Part shown: in pieces, positions 44,832-54,736 of the stretch
How the letters are laid out: every line of letters begins with the position of its first letter
How positions within the stretch are numbered: position 1 is the first letter of the stretch
From: Fischerella sp. CENA71
Lineage (GTDB): Bacteria > Cyanobacteriota > Cyanobacteriia > Cyanobacteriales > Nostocaceae
Reading direction: 5' to 3'
Assembly (NCBI GenBank): GCA_024239075.1
Contig: JANBVI010000079.1
Location: 1 to 64,000, forward strand
Length of the DNA: 64,000 nucleotides
Notes under the pieces: generated by a model
The model's input: only the letters and a program-made list of their open reading frames with translations
Database searches by the model: none
Told to the model about the DNA's origin: nothing
Translations under genes and position numbers: made by a program

Positions 44832-44965
44832 TCTTAAGATGGTTATCCAAAAAATATTTGTGTTTTTCCGGAATGCTGAACTTTGGCTTTGTAGCCTACA
44901 ATAACACCACTCGATGGTGATTATGAATTAAATCTCCTAACTTTAAAGTGCTATATCCAAAACTC

Positions 44966-44992
44966 ACCACACTGCTACAACAGTGTGGTTTT
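44966..44992. terminator. Bidirectional intrinsic terminator between convergent genes
   Basis: ACCACACTG (44966-44974) and CAGTGTGGT (44981-44989) form a perfect 9-bp stem with a CTACAA loop. TTTT follows on the plus strand and GAGTTTTGG on the minus strand, so it can end transcripts of both the ChaN-like gene and the inositol monophosphatase gene. Confidence 0.75.
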
Positions 44993-45072
44993 ATATTGAG
45001 AGTTTAACGACAAAAAGTGTCTCAAATTCCTTCTTAAAAACACCTACAGTTTGATGCCAATGTCTTGACCGT

Positions 45073-45879
45073 TCAAATCTTTAAATTTTCGAGATATGGC
45101 TGAAACGTAGATACCAATTCTGGACGACTGACAACCAAAGTAGGGAAAGAGCGATCGCTATAATCAACTCCACTAGACAAAGGAAAAGGTTCGGATTTGA
45201 GTGAGATCCAACTTCCACCCGCCGCTTGAACTATAACCCAAGCCGCAGCAATATCCCAAACTTTTGGTGTTGCTTCAATACCACCTAGTACAGCACCTGT
45301 AGCAACTGTCAGAAAATTGTAGCTAGCAACGCCTAACATCCTAATTTTACAGGGAAAATCTTTTTGAATTACCGAAGTGCTACGGGAACAAAGGTTAAAA
45401 AAGTGATGTTGACTAGGTGCTTCATCGCTAGTTTGAATCGGCTGATAATTACGAAAAGCCCCAGTTGATATGCCTAATCCCGATGAACCTTCCCAAAAGC
45501 CATGAAATGATTGTTTCAGTGGTGGCACGTAAACATAACCAAAAACAGGCATACCTTGATACAATAACCCTAGTGAAATTGACCAGATAGGAATACCCCG
45601 TGTAAAGTTAGTGGTGCCATCCAAGGGATCAACAACCCAACACCATTCTGTGCCAGGGAAAACTTTATCGCCCTCTTCCGTCAAAATCCCATAATCAGGA
45701 AATGTAGAGGCGATCGCATTCCGCAATTCTTGATCAGCCCATTTATCGGCACGAGTTACTAAAGATCCATCAGCTTTATGGGAAGCCTGTACTTGCCCAA
45801 AATCTTCCATTAACTGCTTACCTACCCTAGCGGTAGTAATTTGAGCAAACTCTAAAACTGTAGTCCAAAGTTCTGTCAT
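45073..45879 (-). CDS. Inositol monophosphatase family protein
   Basis: A 268-residue Mg-dependent phosphatase. The metal ligands are visible: Glu-Glu in ILTEEGDKV (about 66-74), DPLDGTTNF (84-92) and WDIAAAW near residue 205. The family includes inositol-1-phosphatase, histidinol phosphatase, PAP phosphatase and related enzymes; cyanobacterial members often act on L-galactose- or inositol-phosphates, but the substrate cannot be told. I start at the ATG at 45879 (MTELWTTVLEFAQ), the usual start of the family; a longer frame to 45912 exists without a ribosome-binding site. Confidence 0.92.
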   Translation of the reverse strand: MTELWTTVLEFAQITTARVGKQLMEDFGQVQASHKADGSLVTRADKWADQELRNAIASTFPDYGILTEEGDKVFPGTEWCWVVDPLDGTTNFTRGIPIWSISLGLLYQGMPVFGYVYVPPLKQSFHGFWEGSSGLGISTGAFRNYQPIQTSDEAPSQHHFFNLCSRSTSVIQKDFPCKIRMLGVASYNFLTVATGAVLGGIEATPKVWDIAAAWVIVQAAGGSWISLKSEPFPLSSGVDYSDRSFPTLVVSRPELVSTFQPYLENLKI

Positions 45880-46069
45880 TTTATGAATAGTTACTCTGTC
45901 GAGAAGCCGCACTTCGTGCGTCTATGGATTTTGGATTGACTCCACAGATAAATCTGGGAGTTTGTACCATCAATAAATGATTGGTCAAAAGTCCGTAGTC
46001 AAGAGTCCATAGTCAAGAGTACAGAGAATTTCAAATGACCATTGACCATTGACTATTGACTATTGACAG

Positions 46070-47509
46070 CTAATCTAATTCGCTTTCCAAGATAGATGCG
46101 ATCGCTTGTTTTGCATTCTGCTGAAATTCTGTGACATTTACGCGAGTTAATAAGCTAACTGCTAGTAAAATCACTACAGCCTGGGTAGCAAACACCAATC
46201 CATAAGCTAATAGTGGTGTTGTCAGTAAAGATTTACCCAGGTTTAGCACCGCGCCACCAGAAACTGTAGCTAAGGCTCTCGCCATTGCTTGCGCTAACCC
46301 CCAAGCACCAATGAATGTGCCAGCAGTTTCCGCAGCAGTTAGATCCAGCATTAAGCTTAACGCTCCAGTTGTAGTTACACCAGAAGCAAAGCCAAACAAG
46401 GTTAAACTCCATTGCAGGAATTTAGGATTAGCAGTTGTCCCGGCTAGAAGAATTATTATCAGCGAGACTGCCACAGCGAAGCATCCGAGCTTAGTTGTAT
46501 TTTTCTTACCTAAACGAGGAGCTATCAAAAAACCCGTTACACTCAAGCCGATTAGGGTTCCTGTACCAAAGAAAGCATTGAGTTTTGTGGTTTCTGCGAT
46601 CGTCATCTTAAAGACTTCACCGCCGTAGGGTTCCAACACAGCATCCTGCATAAATAAGCTGAGTGTCATCAACAGCAAAAATGTGAAAAAGATTGCTGTT
46701 TGGCGGCTAGCAGTTAACACCCGCATTGCCATACCTAAAGTAATCTTATCTTCGCGGTTAATTGCTGTGGAACGCATCGTATAGCGAGAATATTTCTTTT
46801 CCACACCGATGGTAGCTAATAGGCAAAGTCCAAAAGCAATACCTGGGACAATCAAAAACAGGCGATTTACTTGGGTTTGGACTACCTCAAGAGGTGCGTT
46901 TAAGGCAATTTGTCTGAGTAAACCACTGCTGATAATTGCTCCAATAATAATACCCACCATCAGCATTGACCAGACAATCCCCACTAATTTTGAGCGGTTG
47001 TCTTCATCAGAAACATCAACTAACAACGCTGCAAAAGGTGTGGAACTAGCACTAATAGCAATTCCATAAAGGGCAAAAATAAAAGCTAGAAGTAGCGCCC
47101 AACCAGAAGATTGAGTTGTCCAACTTCCTGATTGCAAGCTTAAGCCTAGTTGCCAAACGACTTGCACAGCTATAAATGAAACGATCGCAAATAAAGCCGC
47201 ACCTACCCAAACATAACCACTACGGTGATGGCCAAGTAAAGGCTTGGTGTCTGACATTTGCCCAAACCACACTCTAATCGGAGCCACAAATTGATGCATG
47301 GCGATCGCCCCAGCGACAATTAGTGCCGGTACTCGCAACTCCTCAATCATGACTCGATTTAGCACTCCCAGAGTCAGAATCGACATGATGCCCAATGCCA
47401 TCTGAAACAGGCCTAGTCGAAACATAGTCCATAGTTTCACTTTGGGAATGGATGTGGATTTTCCTGACTCGTTTGATTCAGAATTGGGTGACACATCACT
47501 AGTTGCCAT
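46070..47509 (-). CDS. PucC/BCD-family MFS transporter
   Basis: A 479-residue major-facilitator protein with about twelve membrane helices and the PucC family pattern: KLWTMFRLGLFQMALGIMSIL after a 25-residue Ser-rich N-terminus, MHQFVAPIRVWFGQMSD, GHHRSGYVWVGAALF and STPFAALLVDVSDEDNRS. In purple bacteria PucC/LhaA aid assembly of light-harvesting complexes, possibly by moving bacteriochlorophyll; cyanobacterial homologues are thought to serve chlorophyll-binding antennae such as IsiA/Pcb. Start at the ATG at 47509, with GGGAG 9 bp upstream. Confidence 0.9.
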   Translation of the reverse strand: MATSDVSPNSESNESGKSTSIPKVKLWTMFRLGLFQMALGIMSILTLGVLNRVMIEELRVPALIVAGAIAMHQFVAPIRVWFGQMSDTKPLLGHHRSGYVWVGAALFAIVSFIAVQVVWQLGLSLQSGSWTTQSSGWALLLAFIFALYGIAISASSTPFAALLVDVSDEDNRSKLVGIVWSMLMVGIIIGAIISSGLLRQIALNAPLEVVQTQVNRLFLIVPGIAFGLCLLATIGVEKKYSRYTMRSTAINREDKITLGMAMRVLTASRQTAIFFTFLLLMTLSLFMQDAVLEPYGGEVFKMTIAETTKLNAFFGTGTLIGLSVTGFLIAPRLGKKNTTKLGCFAVAVSLIIILLAGTTANPKFLQWSLTLFGFASGVTTTGALSLMLDLTAAETAGTFIGAWGLAQAMARALATVSGGAVLNLGKSLLTTPLLAYGLVFATQAVVILLAVSLLTRVNVTEFQQNAKQAIASILESELD

Positions 47510-47667
47510 AACCACTCCCAATCAAAACAGCAAAATTATTTCCTCATAACCAAGATAAACCCATTTCTTAATCAAAAAGTGTTCATATACCTAGCGGAGC
47601 AAACAGGATGATCAATGTAAAGTTAGACTAAATAAAGTGTAAAAAAATGTAAATAGGATTTATCAAA

Positions 47668-48618
47668 GTGGAAACCATCACATTGGGGCAAAGTGGGCCA
47701 ATTGTTACACCCCTGTGTATCGGTACTTGGGCTTGGGGCGATCGCTTATTTTGGAATTATGGCAAAGAATACGGACCGCAGGAATTGCAAGCAGCCTTTA
47801 ATGCTTCCCTAGAAGCAGGTATCACTTTTTTTGACACAGCAGAAGTTTACGGATTCGGGCTTTCAGAAGAGTTACTAGCGCAATTTCTGCAAAAAACAGA
47901 CCAAAAAGTTCAGATTGCAACCAAATATGGGCCTTTTCCCTGGCGTCTCACAGCCCAGTCTGTTGCTGATGCCTTAACAGAAAGTCTCAAGCGCTTGCAA
48001 GTCCAAAAAGTTGCGCTTTATCAAGTGCATTGGCCTTTTGCTTTTTTAATGAGTCAAGAAACTTTGATGAATGCCCTTGCAGATGAAGTGGAACGGGGCA
48101 GAATTGCAGCAGTCGGAGTGAGTAATTACTCCGCTTCACAAATGCGAGAAGCACACCAAATATTAGCTAGGCGTGGCGTGCCTTTAGCTGTCAATCAAGT
48201 GCGCTACTCTTTGCTGACTCGCCAAATTGAAAGCAATGGTATTCTTAACACTGCTCGTGAATTGGGCGTCACAATTTTAGCTTATAGCCCTTTGGCGCAA
48301 GGGCTACTAACTGGGAAATACAGCGTTACTGGAAGTAGTACCCCCAGTGGTGCGAGAAAATTTGACTCGCGCTTTAGCAAAGAAGGCTTACAAAAAATTG
48401 AGCCAGTCATCTCTTTGCTACGCCAGTTTGGGGAAAAATATAATCGCACTCCTGCTCAAGTATCCCTGAATTGGTTGATCGCCCAAGGCAATGTCATTCC
48501 CATTGCTGGGGCGAAAACAGCACAACAGGTACAAGATAACGCAGGCGCTTTGGGCTGGAGATTAACTGACGATGAAATTGCCCAATTGGAAGAAATTAGT
48601 CGCCCTTGGCTCAATTAA
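47668..48618 (+). CDS. Aldo/keto reductase
   Basis: A 316-residue TIM-barrel NADPH reductase of the AKR family. The tetrad is intact: Asp56 and Tyr61 in FFDTAEVYG, Lys86 in IATKYG and His121 in YQVHWP. GVSNYSASQMREA and LAYSPLAQGLLTGKY are family signatures. It starts with a GTG at 47668. Substrate is unknown; such enzymes detoxify aldehydes. It is divergent from the PucC-type gene and convergent with the helicase gene. The 71-bp spacer 48619-48689 is made of TCATTTGTCC-type repeats in both orientations. Confidence 0.93.
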   Translation: METITLGQSGPIVTPLCIGTWAWGDRLFWNYGKEYGPQELQAAFNASLEAGITFFDTAEVYGFGLSEELLAQFLQKTDQKVQIATKYGPFPWRLTAQSVADALTESLKRLQVQKVALYQVHWPFAFLMSQETLMNALADEVERGRIAAVGVSNYSASQMREAHQILARRGVPLAVNQVRYSLLTRQIESNGILNTARELGVTILAYSPLAQGLLTGKYSVTGSSTPSGARKFDSRFSKEGLQKIEPVISLLRQFGEKYNRTPAQVSLNWLIAQGNVIPIAGAKTAQQVQDNAGALGWRLTDDEIAQLEEISRPWLN

Positions 48619-48689
48619 ATTAACAGTCATTTGTCCTTTTGTCCTTTGTCCTCAGTTTTTACAAATGACAAATGACTAATAACCAATGA

Positions 48690-50246
48690 CTATGAAGCAG
48701 ACTCTCTGGCTGGATGAGAACTAATTTTTTTCGGCATTGGAGTATCTCGTTCTCGGCGTCCTGTCTTCAGTTTGGGTTTGGCAGAACCACGTTTGTCTCC
48801 TTCACCTGCTTCTGATGATACCCAAGAAGAACGGCGGGAGCGGTGTTCACCACTAGATTCCCGGTTAGACTCGCGACGGCTTCCACCTCGTAGTTTGGGT
48901 TTAGGGGTGGGTCGGAGGTCTTCTTCGGGGTAGTCAGCTTCTGATAATAACCAAGCGGGACGGGTTTGGTCGTAAGCAATTTGTAATGCAGCTGCGGCTA
49001 TAGCATGAGAGTCATATTGTTCGCTCAACTGGCTAACGATGGATAAAAATGAAGCCATACGTTCGCCCACCAAAGCTTCCTGCACTTGGGTTTGTAATTT
49101 CTCCAGCTGTCTAGTTTCAATTTGCGCCCGTGTGGGAATCGAAAGTAGTTGCCAACTTTGGCGTACATGGCGTTCAAACAACTGCTGCTTGCGTCGTTCA
49201 AACGGCTGCACCAAGGTAATAGCAGTACCTTCTTTACCCGCTCGACCAGTACGACCGATACGGTGGACATAAGTCTCTACGCTATCGGGTAAATCAAAAT
49301 TGATAACGTGGGATAGTTGGTCAACATCCAAACCGCGCGCTGCAATATCAGTAGCTACTACCCAGCGCACCTGGCGGTTACGGAATCTGTTTAACAAACG
49401 TTCCCGTGCTTGTTGGGATAAATCACCGTGGTATTCATCTACGCTGTGACCAGCAGCTTGCAATTGATTGGTGAGTTCAGCTGCGGTGCGTCTAGTACGA
49501 ACGAAGATCAAAGCTGTTTCTGGATCTTCCATTTCCAGGATGGGCTGTAAAGCCTTGACTTTTGACCAATGGCGCGGTACTAGGTAAGCTACCTGATTGA
49601 TTTTATTGGGAGCAGCTTTTGGCTGTTCAACGGCGACTGTGACTGGATCGTTGAGGAACTTATTCACCAACTGGCGAATAGATGGTGGCATTGTCGCAGA
49701 AAATAAAGCTGTCTGCCGTTCTGTTGGTGCTTGGGAAAGAATTTTTTCCACATCATCAATGAAGCCCATACTCAGCATTTCGTCGGCTTCATCTAAAACA
49801 AACCATTTGATATTATCTAGTTTCAGACAACCCCGTTCTAGCAAGTCTATGACTCGCCCTGGTGTACCCACAACCATGTGAACACCACGCTTGAGTTGTA
49901 AAATTTGGCGGTCGATAGATTGACCACCGTAAATTGCCATGACACGCAATCCTTCGTTGCCAACAAACTCACTGATGGCAGCTTGGACTTGAATTGCTAA
50001 CTCTCTAGTTGGGGTCAAAACAAGTGCTTGCACTGCTTTTTTACTGACGTCTAGACGTTCTAGAATTGGCAGAGAAAAAGCTGCTGTTTTGCCTGTACCT
50101 GTCTGGGATTGACCAACTACATCACGACCGGCTAAAAGTTGAGGAATCGCTTGAGCTTGAATGTTGGTTGGTGTGGTAATACCAATTTTTTCAATCTGCT
50201 GAACGCGTTCTGGTGAAATACCTAATTCTTGAAAAGAAAGGGTCAT
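48690..50246 (-). CDS. DEAD-box RNA helicase
   Basis: A 518-residue superfamily 2 RNA helicase. Q motif LGISPERVQQIEK, motif I QTGTGKT (48-54), motif II DEAD in VLDEADEMLSMGF, motif III SAT and motif VI HRIGRTGRAGKEG are all present. It is similar in plan to CrhR/CsdA-type helicases, which unwind mRNA secondary structure and assist ribosome assembly in the cold. The C-terminal 80 residues are basic and Ser/Arg-rich (RRESNRESSGEHRSRRSS), an RNA-binding tail. AGGAG precedes the ATG at 50246. The exact paralogue is not assigned. Confidence 0.94.
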   Translation of the reverse strand: MTLSFQELGISPERVQQIEKIGITTPTNIQAQAIPQLLAGRDVVGQSQTGTGKTAAFSLPILERLDVSKKAVQALVLTPTRELAIQVQAAISEFVGNEGLRVMAIYGGQSIDRQILQLKRGVHMVVGTPGRVIDLLERGCLKLDNIKWFVLDEADEMLSMGFIDDVEKILSQAPTERQTALFSATMPPSIRQLVNKFLNDPVTVAVEQPKAAPNKINQVAYLVPRHWSKVKALQPILEMEDPETALIFVRTRRTAAELTNQLQAAGHSVDEYHGDLSQQARERLLNRFRNRQVRWVVATDIAARGLDVDQLSHVINFDLPDSVETYVHRIGRTGRAGKEGTAITLVQPFERRKQQLFERHVRQSWQLLSIPTRAQIETRQLEKLQTQVQEALVGERMASFLSIVSQLSEQYDSHAIAAAALQIAYDQTRPAWLLSEADYPEEDLRPTPKPKLRGGSRRESNRESSGEHRSRRSSWVSSEAGEGDKRGSAKPKLKTGRRERDTPMPKKISSHPARESAS

Positions 50247-50318
50247 TAAATCTCCTAATTTGTATTGAGTTATTACTTATTAGTTAGTGGTTAGTGGTTA
50301 ATAGTTGGTTGTGTACTA

Positions 50319-51635
50319 CTAATTACTAACCATTCCGTACAAATCGTACGTATCAGCTTCTTTGATGGCTACTGGTACGATAGTTCCCAATCTTGCTTGC
50401 CCACTAACGTAAATTTGACCATCTACTTCAGGGGCAAATCTCGCAGAACGACCGATTAATTCTCCTGTTAAGGGATTTTCTTGTTCAATCAAAACATCTA
50501 CTACTTTGCCAACTTCTTGCTGATTTTTACGTAGAGAAATCGGCTGTTGCAGTTCCATCAGTACGTCCCGCCGCTCATCTTTCACTATTTGCGGCAACTG
50601 TTCGCTGAGGCTGTAAGCTGGTGTTCCTTCTTCTGGTGAGAAGGTGAAAACACCGACATGGTCAAATTCATGGCGTTGGATGAAGTTAAATAAATGCTGA
50701 AAATGTTCATCACGTTCGCCAGGAAACCCAACTATAAATGTTGTCCGCAGTACCGCCTGTGGTAGTGCCTCCTTGATGCGTTCGATAATTGCATCATTGA
50801 CTTGTCCTTGCCATGGACGGTTCATAGCGCGGAGAATTTCGCCATGGGAATGTTGTAAGGGCAAATCCAGATAAGGTAAGACATTGGGTGTTTCACGAAT
50901 TGCCGCGATCACATCTGGAGTTAGTCCTGTGGGATAAGCGTAGTGCATCCGAATCCAGGGTATATCTACTTTTCCCAAAGCACGGAGCAATTCGGCTAAT
51001 TTGGGCTTCCCATAGATATCTATACCGTAATTTGTGGTGATTTGGGAAATCAAAATGATTTCCTGTACCCCTTGAGTTGCTAATTGTTCAGCTTCCGCGA
51101 CTATTGATTCTATAGTACGCGATCGCTGGTTTCCCCGCAGATACGGAATGATACAAAATGCACAGCGATAGTCGCATCCTTCCGCAATTCTGACATATGC
51201 CACACCTTCGGTTGTAGTGCGATAGCGGGGTGTGGTTTCATCGGCTATGTAGGTTGGTTCGGCGCTCACTTCTGTGACGCGATCGCCCTGTTCTACTCGT
51301 GCAATTACATCAACTATTTTGTGATAATCACCTGTTCCTACTACCGCCACTGCTTCGGGCAACTCTTCCAACAATTGCTCCTGGAAATGTTGCGCCATAC
51401 AACCTGTAATGACGATTTTTTTATTGGCTTCTGCCAGGTCTACTAAAGTCCTAACAGATTCCTCCCGAGCTGCTTCGATAAAACTACAAGTATTAACAAT
51501 AACGTAATCTGCTAACTCTTCATTAGAATCTACGCCATAGCCTGCTTCTACCAGCAGTCCTAACATATGTTCCGTATCTATTCGATTTTTTTCACAACCC
51601 AGGTGAGATATTGCAATGGTTGGTTTTTCACCCAT
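50319..51635 (-). CDS. rimO: Ribosomal protein S12 methylthiotransferase
   Basis: A 438-residue radical-SAM methylthiotransferase that modifies the beta-carbon of an Asp in ribosomal protein S12. The N-terminal cluster ligands are Cys14, Cys50 and Cys79; the radical-SAM CxxxCxxC is Cys154, Cys158, Cys161 in [13 protein letters not shown]. The C-terminal TRAM domain begins around residue 370. [13 protein letters not shown] distinguishes RimO from the tRNA enzyme MiaB. It lies 72 bp upstream of the helicase gene, so they may be cotranscribed. Confidence 0.95.
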   Translation of the reverse strand: MGEKPTIAISHLGCEKNRIDTEHMLGLLVEAGYGVDSNEELADYVIVNTCSFIEAAREESVRTLVDLAEANKKIVITGCMAQHFQEQLLEELPEAVAVVGTGDYHKIVDVIARVEQGDRVTEVSAEPTYIADETTPRYRTTTEGVAYVRIAEGCDYRCAFCIIPYLRGNQRSRTIESIVAEAEQLATQGVQEIILISQITTNYGIDIYGKPKLAELLRALGKVDIPWIRMHYAYPTGLTPDVIAAIRETPNVLPYLDLPLQHSHGEILRAMNRPWQGQVNDAIIERIKEALPQAVLRTTFIVGFPGERDEHFQHLFNFIQRHEFDHVGVFTFSPEEGTPAYSLSEQLPQIVKDERRDVLMELQQPISLRKNQQEVGKVVDVLIEQENPLTGELIGRSARFAPEVDGQIYVSGQARLGTIVPVAIKEADTYDLYGMVSN

Positions 51636-52568
51636 ACTATAAATATAAAGTTTTAGTTTTCTTCACTCCAAAAGTTAAATTTTAACTAAGGATTTTCAGA
51701 CATTAGCTCTAGAGGCAACTCTTTTACATCATGCCCACATCACAAAATCCAAACGCACCCAAAGGAATCTATGATCCCGATGAACTGCAACAGAGATCAT
51801 GCTAATATTTTCTTACTATTCTGTATTTCCAAGGGAAAAACGAATAGGTGTTGGGTAAAATAGACACTCGTAACTTTTTGTTGCAAATTGCTTTTGGTAT
51901 TTTACATTACCGCAGCGCGTGCGTTGTGAATCTACTCTACCCTAAAAGGAGCCACTTTCCCCTATGGGATGTGTGGTGAGAAGTCGCTACCATCTAGGAA
52001 AATACGCACTAAACTACGCCTTGACAGCGGTAATGCTACCAACCAGTTCAGGTTTAACCTGCAACTGTAACAGAATCGTTACCTGCTCGACGAAAAACAG
52101 CCACCTTGTGGAAAGCCGCTCGGCGCCTTGTGCGTCTTGTGAGTTGCAAACTCCTCTTGTAACCAGTTTTTATCTTAACATATCTTATGGAAGGTTTTAC
52201 GTTAATTTCCATCTTAAGGGGGAGGCGGAAAACCGACCAATACAAAAACAAAAGTTGAAAAAGTTAGTCAAAAGTCAACAGTCTAAAGTCCTAAGTCAAT
52301 AGTTCAGAATAATCAGTCTACAGGTTATTGACTACCAATTTGTGATTGTGGATTGTAAATTTTGGATGAAAATTTTTGAGTAAATACTCCAACTGCAAAT
52401 CGGATGGAACAAAACCAAAATTGCTCATCCAGAGTCGGCAAGCCCTGTACCCTTGTGGTCGGCATCAATCCAAAATCTAAAATCCAAAATCCAAAATCGA
52501 TTGACCATTGACTATTGACCATTGACTATTGACTATTGACTCTGGACTGTGTGTTACGGATTAAAGAC
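51636..52568. other. 933-bp spacer without a supported gene
   Basis: A 24-codon frame at 51731 (MPTSQNPNAPKGIYDPDEL) resembles the start of a protein but ends after 24 codons; I cannot name it, and it may be a gene fragment. The frame 51964-52302 (start MGCVVRSRYHLG) has a weak AAGGAG site too far upstream and no family resemblance. 52260-52560 is dispersed repeat: AAAGTCAACAGTC, AAATCCAAAATCC and TGACCATTGACTATTG. 51840-51960 could be a leader of unknown purpose. Confidence 0.6.
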
Positions 52569-53417
52569 GTGGACTTATATCAGCTGTTTAAAACCCGCAC
52601 ACCAATAATTGGTGTAGTTCATTTACTACCCTTACCTACCTCGCCTCGTTGGGGAGGTAGCCTGAAAGCGGTAATTGACCGTGCCGAACAAGAAGCGACA
52701 GCCCTAGCCAGTGGAGGGGTTGATGCCATCATTGTAGAAAATTTCTTTGATGCGCCGTTTCCTAAAAACCAGGTTGACCCTGCTGTTGTCAGTGCAATGA
52801 CTATAGTAGTGCAGCGAATACAGAATATGGTGACGCTGCCTGTTGGTCTTAACGTTTTACGGAATGATGCCAAAAGTGCTATGGCTATTGCTAGCTGTGT
52901 AAGAGCGCAATTTATCCGTGTGAACGTCCTCAGTGGGGTAATGGCAACCGACCAGGGTTTAATAGAGGGAGAAGCCCATCATTTACTGCGCTATCGGCGC
53001 GAGTTGGGTAGTGATGTCAAAATCTTTGCTGATGTCTTAGTTAAGCACGCTCGTCCTTTGAGTTCTCCAAATTTGACTGTGGCTGTGCAAGATACCATCG
53101 AACGAGGTTTGGCGGATGCTGTGATTTTATCTGGTTGGGCTACAGGCAGTCCACCAAACCAAGAAGATTTGGAATTAGCTGCACAAGCAGCAGCAGGTAC
53201 ACCAGTATTTATTGGTAGCGGTGCATCTTGGGAAAATGTTGCGATATTGTTACAAGCAGCAGATGGAGTGATTGTCTCTAGTTCCTTAAAACGTCACGGT
53301 CGGCGCGAACAAACAATTGACCCGATTCGTGTTAGTCAATTTGTAGAAGCCGCTCACCGCAGTTGGAACAACAGGAGCGATCGCAAATCTATTTCTTCTG
53401 TGAGCTTAAAATCTTAA
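52569..53417 (+). CDS. btpA: BtpA-family photosystem I biogenesis protein
   Basis: A 282-residue TIM-barrel-like protein of the BtpA family. IGVVHLLPLPTSPRWGG near the N-terminus, GVDAIIVENFFDAPF and IFADVLVKHARPL are family signatures. In Synechocystis, BtpA is a thylakoid-associated extrinsic protein needed to stabilise photosystem I reaction-centre proteins at low temperature. I start at the GTG at 52569, giving the usual MDLYQLFKTRTPIIGV; the frame is open 11 codons further but that part is repeat-derived. The variable C-terminal 25 residues are Ser/Arg-rich. Confidence 0.92.
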   Translation: MDLYQLFKTRTPIIGVVHLLPLPTSPRWGGSLKAVIDRAEQEATALASGGVDAIIVENFFDAPFPKNQVDPAVVSAMTIVVQRIQNMVTLPVGLNVLRNDAKSAMAIASCVRAQFIRVNVLSGVMATDQGLIEGEAHHLLRYRRELGSDVKIFADVLVKHARPLSSPNLTVAVQDTIERGLADAVILSGWATGSPPNQEDLELAAQAAAGTPVFIGSGASWENVAILLQAADGVIVSSSLKRHGRREQTIDPIRVSQFVEAAHRSWNNRSDRKSISSVSLKS

Positions 53418-53547
53418 CTGGGGATCGGGGATCGGGGACAAGAAGGACAAGGAGGACAAGGGAGAATTTATTCCAATCCTCAATCTCCAATCCTCAATCC
53501 CTGATCCCTGATCCCCAATTCCCAGTCCCATTTACCAATAGCTGCTT
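53418..53547 (+). repeat. Inverted GGGGATCGGGGA / CCCTGATCCC repeats
   Basis: The 130-bp spacer between btpA and the VKOR gene is purine-rich GGGGATCGGGGATCGGGGAC followed by pyrimidine-rich CCTGATCCCTGATCCCCAA, so its halves are roughly complementary. Same family as near 40735. Confidence 0.5.
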
Positions 53548-54537
53548 ATGAATCGTCGCCTTTCTTCTACTCCTTGGATTCATCGTCGATCGCGTTTAAT
53601 CATTGGTGCGATCGCCACTTTAGGTGCTTTGACTACTGCTTATCTGACCGTAGTTAAATTGAGCCAAAGCTCTGCTGCTTGTCCGACAAAAAGCTGCGAT
53701 ATAGTTTTGCAGAGCGATTATGCTACAGTTTTTGGGCTACCTCTGGCTTTATTCGGTTTTTTGGCTTACGTGGGTATGGGAGTTTTTGCCTTAGCCCCAT
53801 TGGCTGTAGACCCAGTTAAAAAGAAAGATTCTCGCACAAAGCTGGAAAATCTCACTTGGTTGCTGCTTCTAATTGGAGCGATCGCCATGTCGGTATTCAG
53901 TAGCTTTTTGATTTACCTACTGGTATTCAAGATTAAAGCACTGTGTATCTACTGTGTAGCCTCAGCAATTTTTTCCTTCAGTATGTTGGTGCTAACGGTT
54001 GTTGGTCGTGCTTGGGAGGATATTGGGCAAATCTTTTTTACTGGCATTGTTGTTGGTATGGTGACACTAATTGGTACTCTCGCTATTTATGCTCCTCCAC
54101 CAAATAATAATAGCGGCGTCACCATTGTAGAAAATCCTGGGAAACCGGCAATCATCAGTTTTAAACCAGTGGAACAACCCAAACCAGGCGTGGGCTGGGA
54201 AATTACAACTACTTCTGGTGAGGCAGAAATTGCCTTAGCACGTCATCTCAAACAAATAGGTGCTAAAGAATATATTGCTTGGTGGTGTCCTCACTGCCAT
54301 GAACAAAAATTACTTTTTGGTAAAGAAGCTTACAGCGAAATTGATCATATAGATTGTGCGCCTACTGATAACCCCAATGGTCTAAAAGATGAGTGTCGGG
54401 CGGCTAAAATTCAGAGCTATCCGACTTGGATTATCAATGGTAAAACCTACGCAGGAGTACAAACCCTAGAGGAGTTAGCAAACATTAGTAATTACACAGG
54501 CGCACGTAATTTTAAGTATACTTTAATACGACAATAA
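53548..54537 (+). CDS. Vitamin K epoxide reductase fused to thioredoxin-like domain
   Basis: A 329-residue thiol-oxidising enzyme. The N-terminal VKOR domain has four to five membrane helices with the loop Cys45 and Cys50 (ACPTKSCDIVL) and the quinone-proximal Cys133-x-x-Cys136 (LCIYC). The C-terminal thioredoxin-like domain carries Cys247-Pro-His-Cys250 in WWCPHCHEQ, with further Cys (IDCAP, DECRAA). This fusion is known in cyanobacteria and in plant LTO1; it makes disulphides in lumenal or periplasmic proteins and is needed for photosystem II assembly. The ATG at 53548 is the obvious start. Confidence 0.95.
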   Translation: MNRRLSSTPWIHRRSRLIIGAIATLGALTTAYLTVVKLSQSSAACPTKSCDIVLQSDYATVFGLPLALFGFLAYVGMGVFALAPLAVDPVKKKDSRTKLENLTWLLLLIGAIAMSVFSSFLIYLLVFKIKALCIYCVASAIFSFSMLVLTVVGRAWEDIGQIFFTGIVVGMVTLIGTLAIYAPPPNNNSGVTIVENPGKPAIISFKPVEQPKPGVGWEITTTSGEAEIALARHLKQIGAKEYIAWWCPHCHEQKLLFGKEAYSEIDHIDCAPTDNPNGLKDECRAAKIQSYPTWIINGKTYAGVQTLEELANISNYTGARNFKYTLIRQ

Positions 54538-54566
54538 TTGTTCCTTTATCCAATGAGAAAATCAGC

Positions 54567-54628
54567 TCCCCGACTTTTTGTAGACACCCGTAGGGTGGCT
54601 TCCCAGAGGGAAAAAGTCGGGGATTTTG
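54567..54628 (+). terminator. Hairpin terminator after the VKOR gene
   Basis: TCCCCGACTTTTT (54567-54579) and AAAAAGTCGGGGA (54611-54623) are a perfect 13-bp inverted repeat with a 31-nt loop, followed by TTTTGTTGTT. It lies 29 bp past the VKOR-thioredoxin stop. Confidence 0.7.
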
Positions 54629-54702
54629 TTGTTCACAGATAATCTAGCAATGCCATAACACAATACGGTTCAGTTAAGAATTTTTCGTCATCATTTGGCC
54701 AT

Positions 54703-54733
54703 GTAGAGACGTTGCATTGCAACGTGTCTCTAC
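54703..54733. repeat. GTAGAGAC hairpin before nadB stop
   Basis: GTAGAGACGTTGCA pairs with TGCAACGTGTCTCTAC with a 2-nt bulge. It lies three bases before the nadB stop codon in plus coordinates, so just past the end of nadB, and matches the hairpins at 12971-13026 and 17028-17057. Confidence 0.6.
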
Positions 54734-54736
54734 CTA

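Noticed and set aside
51964-52302. 112-codon plus-strand open frame starting MGCVVRSRYH
   Set aside because: Composition is unlike neighbouring genes, its end is made of dispersed repeat, and the ribosome-binding site is too far away. Left as part of the unexplained spacer.
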